Positions 7,500-16,278 of a stretch of 64,000 bases of DNA are shown piece after piece; position 1 is the first letter of the stretch, and every line of letters begins with the position of its first letter. The notes beneath the pieces are model-generated. The model was not told where the DNA came from. It saw only the letters and a program-made list of their open reading frames with translations, and made no database searches. The stretch spans positions 42,368-106,367 of the forward strand of contig JBFWWP010000022.1 in the NCBI GenBank assembly GCA_050246115.1, written 5' to 3'. The translations under genes were made by a program, and so were the position numbers. Source of the DNA: JBFWWP01 sp050246115 (GTDB lineage Bacteria > Planctomycetota > UBA8108 > UBA1146 > JAJFFE01).

Positions 7500-9344
7500 A
7501 TGGCGAAGAACGAACTTCTCAAACAGTTTTCCATCTCCGACGACTATCTCGCAGGTGAGCTCGAGCGCGCTCTCGGCGCGGTCGATGACACCAAGCTAGA
7601 GTCATTCTTCCAACAGTCGGTGACCGACCTGGAGATCGACTCGATCGTGCAGGGCACGATCGTCTCCATCACCAAAGACGCGGTCATGGTCGACGTCGGC
7701 TACAAGTCCGAGGGGATCGTGCCGATCGATCACTTCGAAGATCCTTCGTCCCTCCGGGAGGGCATGAAGGTCGACGTGCTGCTGGAGGCGGTCGAGGACG
7801 ATGAAGGCTTGGTGCTCCTCTCCAAGCGCAAGGCAGACCGGATTCGTGGCTGGGAAAAGGTGATCGCTACCTACCACGAAGGCGACGTGGTGAGTGGGCG
7901 CGTGACGCGCAAGATCAAGGGTGGCTTGCTGCTCGACATCGGCGTGCCGGTGTTCTTGCCGGCGTCGCAGATCTCGATCCGTCGCGTCGGTGACGTGGGT
8001 GAGTTCATCGGGCGCGATCTCGAGTGCAAGATCATCAAGATCGACGAGCCGCGGATGAACATCGTCGTGAGCCGTCGCAAGCTGCTCGAAGAGACCCGCG
8101 AACAAGAGAAGAGCAAGTTGCTGACCGACATCGAGGTCGGCCAGGTGCGCAAGGGTGTGGTCAAGAACATCACCGACTTCGGAGCGTTCGTGGACCTGGG
8201 CGGCATCGATGGCTTGTTGCACATCACGGACATGTCGTGGGGTCGAGTCAATCATCCGTCGGAGATGGTCAAAATCGACGACGAGATCGACGTCCGGGTC
8301 CTGAAAGTCGACAAGGATCGCGAGCGCATTTCGCTCGGCCTCAAGCAGACCCAGCCGAGTCCGTGGGACAGCATCGAGGAACGCTATCCCGTTGGTTCCC
8401 GGATCCGCGGTAAGGTCGTCAATGTCCTCTCGTATGGTGCTTTCGTCGAGCTCGAGGAAGGTATCGAGGGGTTGGTTCACGTGTCCGAGATGTCTTGGAC
8501 CCGGCGGGTCAACCACCCGAGCGCGATGGTCAAGCAGGGCGACGAGCTCGAGGTCGTCGTGCTGGAGATCAAGAAGGACAAGCAAGAGATCTCGCTCGGC
8601 ATGAAGCAGGTCGAGGTCAACCCCTGGACGCTGGTGAACGAGAAGTATCCCGTCGGTTCGCTGGTCGAGGGCACCGTCCGGAACCTCACGAACTACGGCG
8701 CGTTCGTCGAACTCGAAGAGGGCATCGACGGCCTGCTCCACGTCAGCGACATGTCCTGGACCAAGAAGGTCTTGCACCCGAGCGAGTTGCTCAAGAAGGG
8801 CGACCTGGTTCGGGCGGTGGTGCTGGAAGTCGATCAAGAGCGCAAGCGAGTAGCCCTCGGTCTCAAGCAAATGGACGAAGACCCATGGCTCCAGAGCATC
8901 CCCGACGTCTACCAGATCGGCACCGTGGTGCGGGGGGTCGTGACCAAGATCACGAACTTCGGCGCCTTCGTGCAGCTGGAGGATGACCTCGAGGGCTTGC
9001 TACACATCTCGGAACTCTCCGATCGCAAGGTCGAGTCGCCGGAAGAGTGCGTGAAGGTCAATCAGAAGGTCGACGTGAAGATCATCAAGATCGACTCGGA
9101 GAACCGGAAGATTGGTCTGAGCCTGAAGGAAGTGACGGCCGAGGACAGCGCTGCGCTGGATGAGGCCGAGGCCGCGCACCTCGCCACCTTCGGAGCCGAT
9201 ACCAAGGCCAAGCGGGTGTCGGCGGAAGGTACCGAGCTGTCGCCGGAAGCGCTGCAAGCAGCCCAGGCCGCCGACATCTCTGAGGTGGAGCGCGGTGTCG
9301 TGAGCGGCTCGAAGGAGTCCGCCGCCGAGTCGACGCCGGAGTAG
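7500..9344 (+). CDS. rpsA: Small ribosomal subunit protein S1
   Basis: RNA-binding ribosomal protein that captures mRNA on the 30S subunit. The 614 residues contain six S1 (OB-fold) repeats, at roughly 47-115, 133-196, 217-286, 302-373, 389-460 and 476-545. Repeats 3-6 each carry the typical NITDFGAFVDL / GLLHITDMSW pattern. An acidic, Ala/Ser/Glu-rich tail follows the last repeat. Six repeats and this length fit full-length S1 rather than the shorter Firmicutes form. The ATG at 7500 is the natural start but has no clear Shine-Dalgarno sequence. It follows cmk-plsC after a 207-nt gap and is followed by a strong hairpin at 9362-9403. Confidence 0.97.
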   Translation: MAKNELLKQFSISDDYLAGELERALGAVDDTKLESFFQQSVTDLEIDSIVQGTIVSITKDAVMVDVGYKSEGIVPIDHFEDPSSLREGMKVDVLLEAVEDDEGLVLLSKRKADRIRGWEKVIATYHEGDVVSGRVTRKIKGGLLLDIGVPVFLPASQISIRRVGDVGEFIGRDLECKIIKIDEPRMNIVVSRRKLLEETREQEKSKLLTDIEVGQVRKGVVKNITDFGAFVDLGGIDGLLHITDMSWGRVNHPSEMVKIDDEIDVRVLKVDKDRERISLGLKQTQPSPWDSIEERYPVGSRIRGKVVNVLSYGAFVELEEGIEGLVHVSEMSWTRRVNHPSAMVKQGDELEVVVLEIKKDKQEISLGMKQVEVNPWTLVNEKYPVGSLVEGTVRNLTNYGAFVELEEGIDGLLHVSDMSWTKKVLHPSELLKKGDLVRAVVLEVDQERKRVALGLKQMDEDPWLQSIPDVYQIGTVVRGVVTKITNFGAFVQLEDDLEGLLHISELSDRKVESPEECVKVNQKVDVKIIKIDSENRKIGLSLKEVTAEDSAALDEAEAAHLATFGADTKAKRVSAEGTELSPEALQAAQAADISEVERGVVSGSKESAAESTPE

Positions 9345-9361
9345 GCCGGTTTGCATTCACT

Positions 9362-9403
9362 CGGGCCCGCGTCGTTCTTCGTTGGAAGGATGACGCGGGC
9401 CCG
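9362..9403 (+). terminator. GC-rich hairpin after rpsA
   Basis: CGGGCCCGCGTC (9362-9373) pairs perfectly over 12 bp with GACGCGGGCCCG (9392-9403) across an 18-nt loop, 17 nt after the rpsA stop. There is no U-tract, so it may act as a processing/stability hairpin or as a terminator of the U-less kind. Confidence 0.55.
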
Positions 9404-9486
9404 GGCCTTGTCCGCGGCTCGACCGGGCGGCGCGTCACTGTGCGGACCGCGCTCGACTCGTTCTCGTACCCTGGAAGGGGCAAGGC

Positions 9487-10551
9487 GTGAAGTCACGGTC
9501 CTCAGCGAGTATCGCCCTGGCGACTCGGGCCCGCGCGGCGTCGCCGTCGAAAGGGCTCGTCGTTTCGCTGTTTCGGATCGCGTCGTGCCTGGCGCCGCTG
9601 CTCATCGGCGCGGTCCCGAGCGACGCGAGGGCCGACGACGCCAAGCCGCTGACCGCGGACGAGTACCTCGCGGGTCGCTTCGAGAAGGTAAAGCAACTGA
9701 TCCGACTCGGCGACTACGGCACCGCCTACCGGTTGGCCGACGCCCTCTTGCTCGTGGCGCCGGAAGTCCCCTTTCGATCGGAACTGCAGCGATTGCGCCG
9801 CCTCGCCGAAGGTCGGCATCTGGGAGCGAACCTACTGGGGGCGTGTTTCGAGTTCACGCCCGGAGACCGCATCTTTCCCCGACGCTCGCTGTTGGGCAGT
9901 CTCGTGGTCGAGAACCTCACCGAGCAGGTTCTCGAGATCGGCGCCTCGCGCGGCTCCTCGGTGATCGGCCAGGCCCGCTTTCGACTCACGGAGTGCTACG
10001 CCGATGGCAGTGAGTGGAGTACGGAGGGGACTCGTAACGTCACCGTCGAGAGCCCCTTCAAGTTGGGGCCCGGGGAGGTCCAGCGAATTCCCATCCGGCT
10101 CGAGCTGCCCGCAGGTGGCGCCAGCCCCGTGCTGCAGCGCTTCGTCGTCCGTGGCACCTTCAACGCGACGCACGTGCAGCGGGGAGCCGAGCCGCTGCCG
10201 CGTTCGCTTCCTTGGCAGGAGTTCTCCCAGACAACTTTCAGGGAGGATCTCGACGTTGTGCGTGAGGACCCCTACAAGCACCTGCAACTCGGTCTTCTCG
10301 GGTTCGACTCGGCGAGGTCGGTGGTGGCGATCGATCTGCTCCGCGCGCAGTTGACCGACGGCCTGCTGGATGAGGATCAACAGGACCGCGTGGTCGACTT
10401 GCTGACAGGCTGTTTGGACGATTCGAACTCCGGCATCAACGCGGTGCTGTTTCGCTTGCTCGAGCGGTTCACGGGCGTGCGGTGCGAGCCGCGCACAGAG
10501 AGTTGGAGGCTATGGGCTGGACTTCGGAAGGGTGGGCGCGCGCGTGACTAG
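9487..10551 (+). CDS. Predicted secreted protein of unknown function
   Basis: A 354-residue protein starting at GTG 9487, with a purine-rich GGAAGGGGCAAGG site directly upstream. An N-terminal hydrophobic stretch (LVVSLFRIASCLAPLLIGAV) ends in a plausible signal-peptidase site (ARA before DD), preceded by an unusually long basic n-region. The mature part has no cysteine motif or known catalytic signature. The centre (VVENLTEQVLEIG, then VESPFKLGPGEVQRIPIRLELP) looks beta-rich, like an Ig-type fold, and the C-terminal part is helical. The gene runs into the tyrS start region, with the two overlapping by 8 nt, so the pair may be co-translated. Function not recognised. Confidence 0.72.
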   Translation: MKSRSSASIALATRARAASPSKGLVVSLFRIASCLAPLLIGAVPSDARADDAKPLTADEYLAGRFEKVKQLIRLGDYGTAYRLADALLLVAPEVPFRSELQRLRRLAEGRHLGANLLGACFEFTPGDRIFPRRSLLGSLVVENLTEQVLEIGASRGSSVIGQARFRLTECYADGSEWSTEGTRNVTVESPFKLGPGEVQRIPIRLELPAGGASPVLQRFVVRGTFNATHVQRGAEPLPRSLPWQEFSQTTFREDLDVVREDPYKHLQLGLLGFDSARSVVAIDLLRAQLTDGLLDEDQQDRVVDLLTGCLDDSNSGINAVLFRLLERFTGVRCEPRTESWRLWAGLRKGGRARD

Positions 10552-11755
10552 TGCGGCACTCGATGAACTGCAGGAGCTCACGCGGGGGACCGTAACGATC
10601 GATACGCTCCCCGAACTCGAGAGAAAGTGGCGGCGATCCCGAGCCGACGGGCGCCCGTTGCGTGTGAAGCTCGGGGTGGATCCGACCAGCGCCGATCTGC
10701 ACTTGGGGCATGCAGTCCAGTTGCGGAAGCTGCGCCAGTTCCAACGCTGCGGCCACCAGGTCGTGTTGATCATCGGTGACTACACCGCTTGTGTGGGCGA
10801 TCCGTCGGGGCGCAACAAGACTCGGCCACAGATCACGCACGAGGAAGTCCACCACCACGCGCTGACGTACCTGGACCAGGCCTGGAAGGTGCTCGACGCC
10901 GAGCGGACCGAGGTCGTCTACAACGGGGAGTGGTTCAGCAAGCTGGCTTTCCTCGAAGTCATTGGGCTCTCGGCCTCCATCACGGTGGCGCAGATGCTCG
11001 AGCGCGAGGACTTTCGGGCTCGCTACCAGGCGGCTCAGCCGATCTCGCTGCACGAGTTCTTGTACCCACTGATGCAAGCGTATGATTCCGTCCAAGTGCG
11101 TGCGGACGTGGAGATCGGTGGCACCGACCAGACCTTCAACCTCCTGTTGGGCCGCGACCTCATGCGGCAGCGCGGTCTGGAACCGCAGGTCTGCATGACG
11201 CTGCCGCTGCTGGTCGGCACCGACGGCGAAATCAAGATGTCCAAGAGCTACGGCAACTTCATTGGTATCAACGAGGCCCCAGAGCAGATCTTCGGCAAGA
11301 CCATGTCGCTCCCCGACGCTCTGATCCGCGACTACTTCGTGCTGTGCACCGATTCGAGTACCGCGGAGATCGATCGTATTCTCGGTGCGGGTCCGCGCGA
11401 CGCCAAGGCCACGCTCGCCCGCACGATCGTGGAGCTGTACCACGGTTCAGAAGCTGGCCGAGCGGCCGAGGAAGCCTTCAACCGGGTCTTTCGCGATCGG
11501 CTGAACCCGGAGGACATGCCGGAACTCCCCGTCGGCGCGGACCAGCTGGATGCAGCCGGCCAGATTTGGATCGTAGATCTCTTGGTGCGCGGCGGTCTCG
11601 CGGGTACCAACAACGAGGCGCGGCGCAAGATCCAGGATGGCGGCGTCCGCCTCGACGGCGATCGCGTGGACGACCCGAACGCGCGGCTCGCGGTGAGGTC
11701 TGGACAAATCTTGCGGGTGGGGAAGAAGAGTTTTCGAAAGCTGGTGGTCGGGTGA
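10544..11755 (+). CDS. tyrS: Tyrosyl-tRNA synthetase
   Basis: Class I synthetase charging tRNA-Tyr. The 403-residue protein has DPTSADLHLGHAVQLR with the HIGH-type box HLGH, GGTDQTFNLLLGRDL in the tyrosine-binding region, and the KMSKS loop intact (GEIKMSKSYGN). An S4 RNA-binding domain is at the C-terminus (LLVRGGLAGTNNEARRKIQDGGVRLDG). GTG 10544 is preferred because GGAAGG lies 12 nt upstream; GTG 10532 is also in frame but too close to that site. The stop overlaps an in-frame GTG of the next gene by 4 nt. Confidence 0.96.
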   Translation: MTSAALDELQELTRGTVTIDTLPELERKWRRSRADGRPLRVKLGVDPTSADLHLGHAVQLRKLRQFQRCGHQVVLIIGDYTACVGDPSGRNKTRPQITHEEVHHHALTYLDQAWKVLDAERTEVVYNGEWFSKLAFLEVIGLSASITVAQMLEREDFRARYQAAQPISLHEFLYPLMQAYDSVQVRADVEIGGTDQTFNLLLGRDLMRQRGLEPQVCMTLPLLVGTDGEIKMSKSYGNFIGINEAPEQIFGKTMSLPDALIRDYFVLCTDSSTAEIDRILGAGPRDAKATLARTIVELYHGSEAGRAAEEAFNRVFRDRLNPEDMPELPVGADQLDAAGQIWIVDLLVRGGLAGTNNEARRKIQDGGVRLDGDRVDDPNARLAVRSGQILRVGKKSFRKLVVG

Positions 11756-11802
11756 TCGCGAGTGTACCTGGAGCCGGCGAAGGTGCCGACGAGAGAGGAC
11801 CC

Positions 11803-12282
11803 GTGGAGCACAAGATCTTCATGGACGCGCATGAGCTGGTGCCGGTCGTCGAGCGGCTGCGGGCCACCGGCAAGACTTTCGCCTTCGCCAACGGTTGCTT
11901 CGAACTTCTGCACGTCGGTCACGTCCGCTACCTGGCGGCCGCCAAGGCCGAGGCCGATCGTCTCATCGTCGCCGTCAACTCCGACGACTCCATGAGTCGC
12001 ATCAAACCGGATCGCAGGCCCGTGAACCGTGACGGCGAACGGATGGAACTCATCGCGGCCTTCGCCGCAGTCGACTTCGTGGTCCCGCTGACCGAAAACA
12101 CCCCGGACTCCCTGTTGCTCTTGTTACGGCCGGAGGTCCACTGCAAGGGTACTGACTACACGGTCGACCAACTCCCGGAGCGCGACACCGTTCGCAGCTA
12201 CGGTGGCCGCATTGCCCTGGTCGGCGGCCCCAAGGTGCAGAGCACCCGCGATATGCTGAGCCAGCTGCGGGGCGAGCGCTAA
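11803..12282 (+). CDS. rfaE2: D-beta-D-heptose 1-phosphate adenylyltransferase (RfaE2/HldE C-terminal type)
   Basis: Nucleotidyltransferase that activates heptose-1-phosphate to ADP-heptose for lipopolysaccharide core synthesis. From GTG 11803 the product is 159 residues, the usual length of a stand-alone RfaE2. It has NGCFELLHVGHVRYL with the HxGH nucleotidyltransferase motif, VAVNSDDSMSRIK, and RPEVHCKGTDYTVDQLPE, all typical of this family. The frame extends upstream to GTG 11752, which overlaps the tyrS stop by 4 nt, so translation could begin there with a 17-residue extension. The companion heptose kinase domain (RfaE1) is not fused and not in the window. Confidence 0.88.
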   Translation: MEHKIFMDAHELVPVVERLRATGKTFAFANGCFELLHVGHVRYLAAAKAEADRLIVAVNSDDSMSRIKPDRRPVNRDGERMELIAAFAAVDFVVPLTENTPDSLLLLLRPEVHCKGTDYTVDQLPERDTVRSYGGRIALVGGPKVQSTRDMLSQLRGER

Positions 12283-12519
12283 GTGGCCGTCCGCCCGTAC
12301 GAAGAGGTCGTCGGCGTTGGTGGTCGACGCCGGGAAACTCACGAATGAGCACCCGAGAGCGAGCGCAAGGAGCCAGCGATCCGCAGCATGCATCCACAAC
12401 CGTCCCTTCGAAAGTGCGTGTAGGGGAAAGTGAAGTGGAAACTCGATCCGCCCAGCAGACCCGGCGGTCGCTGGCGGGTCGAGGTTCCGACCAAGAAACG
12501 CTCCGGTCTCTTGCCCGTT

Positions 12520-13287
12520 TCAGCCCTCACCGGCCGCACCGAGTAGCCGATCGGTGGTCGGGGTGGCGACGCCGTGGTTGCGGCCGAACGCGGCAATGGC
12601 CCCGTTTCGCCAAGGCAGTGCTTTCGCCTTCTGGGTGGCGACCCAGCCGAGTTCGGCGGTGGTCGCGGCGATGCACTCGAGTACTTCGCTCGGTGGAATG
12701 TCGACGCCGTACTCGGCCGCGCAGGCGCGACAGGCCTCCTGCGCGATCTGGGCGATCTCGTCCGGAAAACGCTGCTGGTACGTGGCAAGGTCGACTCCGT
12801 GGACCGCGAGCGGCAGACCGACGACGCAGTTCCAGATGCCCTTGATGATCATCTCGCGTTGGAAGGTTCGTGCATCGGGCACGACCTCGAACTGCAGGCC
12901 GGCGTGCCGCCAAGCCGAGGCGAGTTGCTGCGCCCACGGACCATGAATCAAGGACGGGCGCAGAGGGAGGAAGAACTCACCTTTGGCGGTGAACCAGATC
13001 AGGCCGCGAGTGACGCCCTGAAGCTCGGCTCCGAGGCCTACCTCGAGGAAGCCGTTCTGCACCAACACCAGATCGCGCCGCGCCGCCTCGGGAAAGCGTC
13101 GAAACGCGGCGACGACGTCTTCCTCGCGCATGGCCAGGATCCGTGGACAGCCGGTCGCCGACAGGGCAGCGTCCCAACCCTGCGTGCGGGTCGCGCGGTT
13201 GACCTGCCAGCCGGCTTGCTCCAATCCGGAGGCGAGCCGGCGGCCCACTTCACCCGGACCGATGACGAACGCGGTGCGCGCGATCAA
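12520..13287 (-). CDS. PanE/ApbA-like NAD(P)-dependent reductase
   Basis: A 255-residue two-domain protein resembling ketopantoate reductase. It has the Rossmann loop VIGPGEVGRRLASGL at the N-terminus and a C-terminal helical domain containing KGIWNCVVGLPLAVHG, corresponding to the conserved Lys/Asn region of ApbA_C. The start is TTG 13287, supported by AAGGTG seven nt upstream; no ATG is available at the domain boundary. It is the last gene of a long minus-strand run, 47 nt after the radical SAM gene. Similarity to true PanE is weak, so the substrate is open. It may work with the neighbouring Gfo/Idh and radical SAM proteins. Confidence 0.7.
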   Translation of the reverse strand: MIARTAFVIGPGEVGRRLASGLEQAGWQVNRATRTQGWDAALSATGCPRILAMREEDVVAAFRRFPEAARRDLVLVQNGFLEVGLGAELQGVTRGLIWFTAKGEFFLPLRPSLIHGPWAQQLASAWRHAGLQFEVVPDARTFQREMIIKGIWNCVVGLPLAVHGVDLATYQQRFPDEIAQIAQEACRACAAEYGVDIPPSEVLECIAATTAELGWVATQKAKALPWRNGAIAAFGRNHGVATPTTDRLLGAAGEG

Positions 13288-13334
13288 GCAGGTTCACCTT
13301 TCGAGTGCGGCGAATTCGGGCGGCGGCTGTGACG

Positions 13335-14660
13335 CTACAGGAAGTAGTCGGCCGGACCGTCGCCGCGAGCCTCGAGGCGATCCAGCTCCTCGGGATGCTC
13401 GATCAGGTTCTCGATCCACCAGTTGGCGTGGTTGTACAGGCAGGTGACTTCCTTGCATTGGTGGGTCGCGTCGAATGACTGGATGAGCTCCGCAGTCTTG
13501 CCGCGAATCTGCTGGAAGTCCACGTCGGTTGCGTAGGCCTCCTTACCGCCGAGGCGGCCGTGAGGTTGGTTGCGGTAGACCGGGCAGTTGTACATGCCGA
13601 GCGGACTCAGTACCTGGCGGAAGAACTGCATGTGGCACTCGTGCGGCTGCTGCGTGTAGTTCTGGAAGCTGCGGTTCTCCAGTACCTTGAGGTTGGTGGT
13701 CTCGATGACGCGAAACTCGGGCGTCGCGAGTTTCTTGGCCTCGTCCACCGATGCACGGATGCGCGCGATGATCTCGTCGAAGTGTTGATTCGACTCATGC
13801 AAGTCGACGATTTCGGCGTTGTTCGACACCGCCCGCGTGAGGAACGGCTTGTAGGCGATGTAGTCGAACTTGAAACGACGGGCGCGCTCGGCGCCAGCCA
13901 CGATCTCATGGATGTTCTCGATGATGTTGGTGTCGTTGATCAGCGCGCCCTTCCACGTGATGATGAAGGAGAAGCCGATCGGGAAGCGCGGGTTGATCTG
14001 TTTGATCTCCGGGATGGCGGCGCAGATCTGGTCGAGAGTAATCTTCTTCTTGGGCTTGTGCATCGCCTGGAACACCTCGTCCGAGGCAGAGTCCAAGGAT
14101 AGCCGCACCCAGTCGTTTTCGTCGAGCAGGCTCGCGACTTCTGCGATGCGGTGCATGCCCGATCCGTTCGACACGACCGAAACCTGGAGCCCGAGTTCCT
14201 TCATGAAGCGCAGGGTCTCGGAGAACTTCGGGTAGACGGTGGGCTCGCCGCCGCCGATGACGATGACGGACTTCAGGCCGCGTTGGGTCATCAGACGAAT
14301 CGCGTCGAGCAGTTTGTCGTGGTCGTACTTGATGCCAGTGTTCAGGATGTGCATGTCGACGCAGTGGTCGCATGCGAAATTGCACGCCGTCGTGATGTCG
14401 AGGTTGATCGACACCGGAGCGTACTCGGGTACCCGCAGCTCCGGTGCGCCCGTGGTCGGCTTCAAGGTGCCACGCAGGAACGCCTGCCACCGCACGTACT
14501 CGGCGAGCCGCGGGAGGATCTCCGGCTGCCGGAGCTTGCTTGCGAAGTCGTGAATCGGGGTCAGTTCAACGTGCTTGGCTCCCCCGGTAGGCGAGACGGG
14601 GTGCGCCGCATCAGCGTTGGAGGCGTGGCTGCCCGGGGCGGCGCCGCGTGCTTCTTTCAT
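13335..14660 (-). CDS. Radical SAM protein of unknown substrate
   Basis: A 441-residue enzyme with the radical SAM cluster motif CxxxCxxC at C93, C97 and C100 (TTACNFACDHC), then GGGEPTVYP (the SAM-binding GGE motif) and SVVSNGSG. The C-terminal third contains further cysteines (HECHMQ, YNCPVY, QCKEVTC) that could hold a SPASM/Twitch-like auxiliary iron-sulfur cluster. About 80 residues precede the core, rich in Ala, Gly and Pro at the very start. ATG 14660 has AAGGA at the right distance. The gene lies between a Gfo/Idh oxidoreductase (upstream) and a PanE-like reductase (downstream), all in one direction. No precursor-peptide gene is obvious nearby. The function is not known to me. Confidence 0.88.
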   Translation of the reverse strand: MKEARGAAPGSHASNADAAHPVSPTGGAKHVELTPIHDFASKLRQPEILPRLAEYVRWQAFLRGTLKPTTGAPELRVPEYAPVSINLDITTACNFACDHCVDMHILNTGIKYDHDKLLDAIRLMTQRGLKSVIVIGGGEPTVYPKFSETLRFMKELGLQVSVVSNGSGMHRIAEVASLLDENDWVRLSLDSASDEVFQAMHKPKKKITLDQICAAIPEIKQINPRFPIGFSFIITWKGALINDTNIIENIHEIVAGAERARRFKFDYIAYKPFLTRAVSNNAEIVDLHESNQHFDEIIARIRASVDEAKKLATPEFRVIETTNLKVLENRSFQNYTQQPHECHMQFFRQVLSPLGMYNCPVYRNQPHGRLGGKEAYATDVDFQQIRGKTAELIQSFDATHQCKEVTCLYNHANWWIENLIEHPEELDRLEARGDGPADYFL

Positions 14661-14760
14661 GGGTTTCCTTGCTGGCTATCGACCGCGCTCGCGACCGCTC
14701 TCTTGGCGACACGAGGTCCCCGCCATTTAACTGGATTCGGGGGGCGTTGGACACCCTTCC

Positions 14761-15780
14761 TCAGGGGGCTACGGTCGGGATCTCACCGGGGAACGAAGCG
14801 TGGGCCGCGCTGTGCAGCATGGCGAGGGCGCGCATTCCTTCCACGAGGGCGGGCCGATCGGCGCTCTTGCCGGCGTCAACGCAGTGCAAGAACTGCTGAA
14901 CGTGTTGCGCGAGGGGGTCCGGGAGCGGGGTGCGGCGCCCCGCTGCGACAAAGGACATGTCGTACGCGGGCAACTCGATGACTCGTTCGACCCAGCGACC
15001 GTTGATCGCGTAACCGGCAGGGCGCGGGGGGGCCGGGGTCTGCCGCAGTTCGAGTTGAGCGGCTACGGTTGCGCCGTTGACCGGGCGGTAGCGGAAGCGA
15101 ACGGTGACCTCGCGGCGGGACGCGGCCCACTCAACCGCTGGTACCTCCACCTCGCCGAGCCCGACCAGCGCCTGGAGGAGGCTGATCAGGTGGGGTGCGG
15201 CGTCCAGGACCATGCGCGGACCGTAGTGCGTGGGCCCCATTAGCATCGCGAGCGACTTCACGGTCTCGCCTTGCACTTCGGGGTAGAGCGTCCAATAGGT
15301 CGCGAGCGTCGCGGGCCACTGTGTGATGAGGGCGAGGTAGCCGTTGCGCGCGATGAACTCGTCGACCAGGGCACCCGTCTCACGCACCAGTTCGAGCTGC
15401 GGTAGATCGGCCCACCACATCGGCTTCTCGCACAGACAGTGGGCCCCGGCTGCGGCGACCCGTTCGAGCTGTCGGTGGTGGGCTGCGATCGGCGAGCATA
15501 CGGCCACGATGTTGGGCCGCTCGACCTCGAGCGCCTCGATCAAGTTGACGTACCCGTGGCAGTGGATGCCATGACGTCGAGCGAGCGCATCGCGGGCCTC
15601 GAGCAGAGTCGGGGCCGTGGTTCCGACGATCGCGGCCACGCGCGCGCCGGCATCGTGGAACGAGCGCGCCACGAACTCGCCGATGCCTTGCTGGGCTCGG
15701 CGAGCTCCGATGACCAGCACCGAAGGTGGGGAGGGCGGTCGGGTCGTCCCGGTGGCAGAACCCTCGACGCGTTCTTGCAT
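14761..15780 (-). CDS. Gfo/Idh/MocA-family oxidoreductase
   Basis: A 339-residue protein with the family fold: an N-terminal Rossmann domain (SVLVIGARRAQQGIGEFVARS) and the signature CEKPMWW (EKP motif) after AVCSPIAAHHRQ. The C-terminal part has alternating beta strands and ends ALVEGMRALAMLHSAAHAS, as seen in sugar dehydrogenases and oxidoreductases of this family. The first glycine loop is interrupted (GARRAQQG), so cofactor binding may differ from the standard GxGxxG. ATG 15780 has only a weak ribosome site. It starts 8 nt after the putative lipoprotein gene and sits 100 nt before the radical SAM gene, suggesting one transcription unit. Substrate unknown. Confidence 0.83.
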   Translation of the reverse strand: MQERVEGSATGTTRPPSPPSVLVIGARRAQQGIGEFVARSFHDAGARVAAIVGTTAPTLLEARDALARRHGIHCHGYVNLIEALEVERPNIVAVCSPIAAHHRQLERVAAAGAHCLCEKPMWWADLPQLELVRETGALVDEFIARNGYLALITQWPATLATYWTLYPEVQGETVKSLAMLMGPTHYGPRMVLDAAPHLISLLQALVGLGEVEVPAVEWAASRREVTVRFRYRPVNGATVAAQLELRQTPAPPRPAGYAINGRWVERVIELPAYDMSFVAAGRRTPLPDPLAQHVQQFLHCVDAGKSADRPALVEGMRALAMLHSAAHASFPGEIPTVAP

Positions 15781-15788
15781 GGGTGTCG

Positions 15789-16268
15789 TCACTCCGCCTC
15801 GGTGGGAGGTGCGGCGGGTTGCCCAGCTGCTGCCACCGCCGCCGCGACCTCGTCCTCGACCTCCCGCAGCACGCGCTGGGACCAGGCCAAGCTCGCGGCG
15901 GCTCCTCGCTCGGCGAGGCGCTCGTACAGGCGAGTTGCGCGCTCGAAGGCAGCGACGTGGGCCGGCAGTGCCTCGCCGAGTCGCACCAGTCCACGTTGAC
16001 ACGTCGCGAGGTGATCGAGCGGGAGGGGGTCACCCGGCTGCCGGGAGGAAACCCGCCGAACGAGGGTCTTGTGCAGAGTCTCCCAACTGGCCAGCCGCTC
16101 GGACGGCGAGAGGGGCGACGCCGGCGGGTCCTTGATCTCGGCGACGACACTTGTTGGAGCTGTGTCGGCAGCGTCGCTGTCGCGCCTTCCCCATTCGACC
16201 CGATAAGGGAGTGCGTCGCAGCCCGCACAGCTCAGGGTCGCGATCACCATCCATCTGCGAGCGCTCAT
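15789..16268 (-). CDS. Small putative lipoprotein
   Basis: A 159-residue protein from ATG 16268 with AAGGGGG six nt upstream. The N-terminus (MSARRWMVIATLSCAGCDAL) is a short basic-hydrophobic segment ending in cysteines, so it could be a lipobox, though not a perfect one. The rest is helical and acidic, with SERLASWETLHKTLVRRV and LYERLAERGAAASLAWSQR, plus a low-complexity Ala/Glu tail. No family recognised. Spacing of 10 nt to purN and 8 nt to the Gfo/Idh gene indicates co-transcription. Confidence 0.65.
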   Translation of the reverse strand: MSARRWMVIATLSCAGCDALPYRVEWGRRDSDAADTAPTSVVAEIKDPPASPLSPSERLASWETLHKTLVRRVSSRQPGDPLPLDHLATCQRGLVRLGEALPAHVAAFERATRLYERLAERGAAASLAWSQRVLREVEDEVAAAVAAAGQPAAPPTEAE

Positions 16269-16278
16269 GAAGTCCCCC

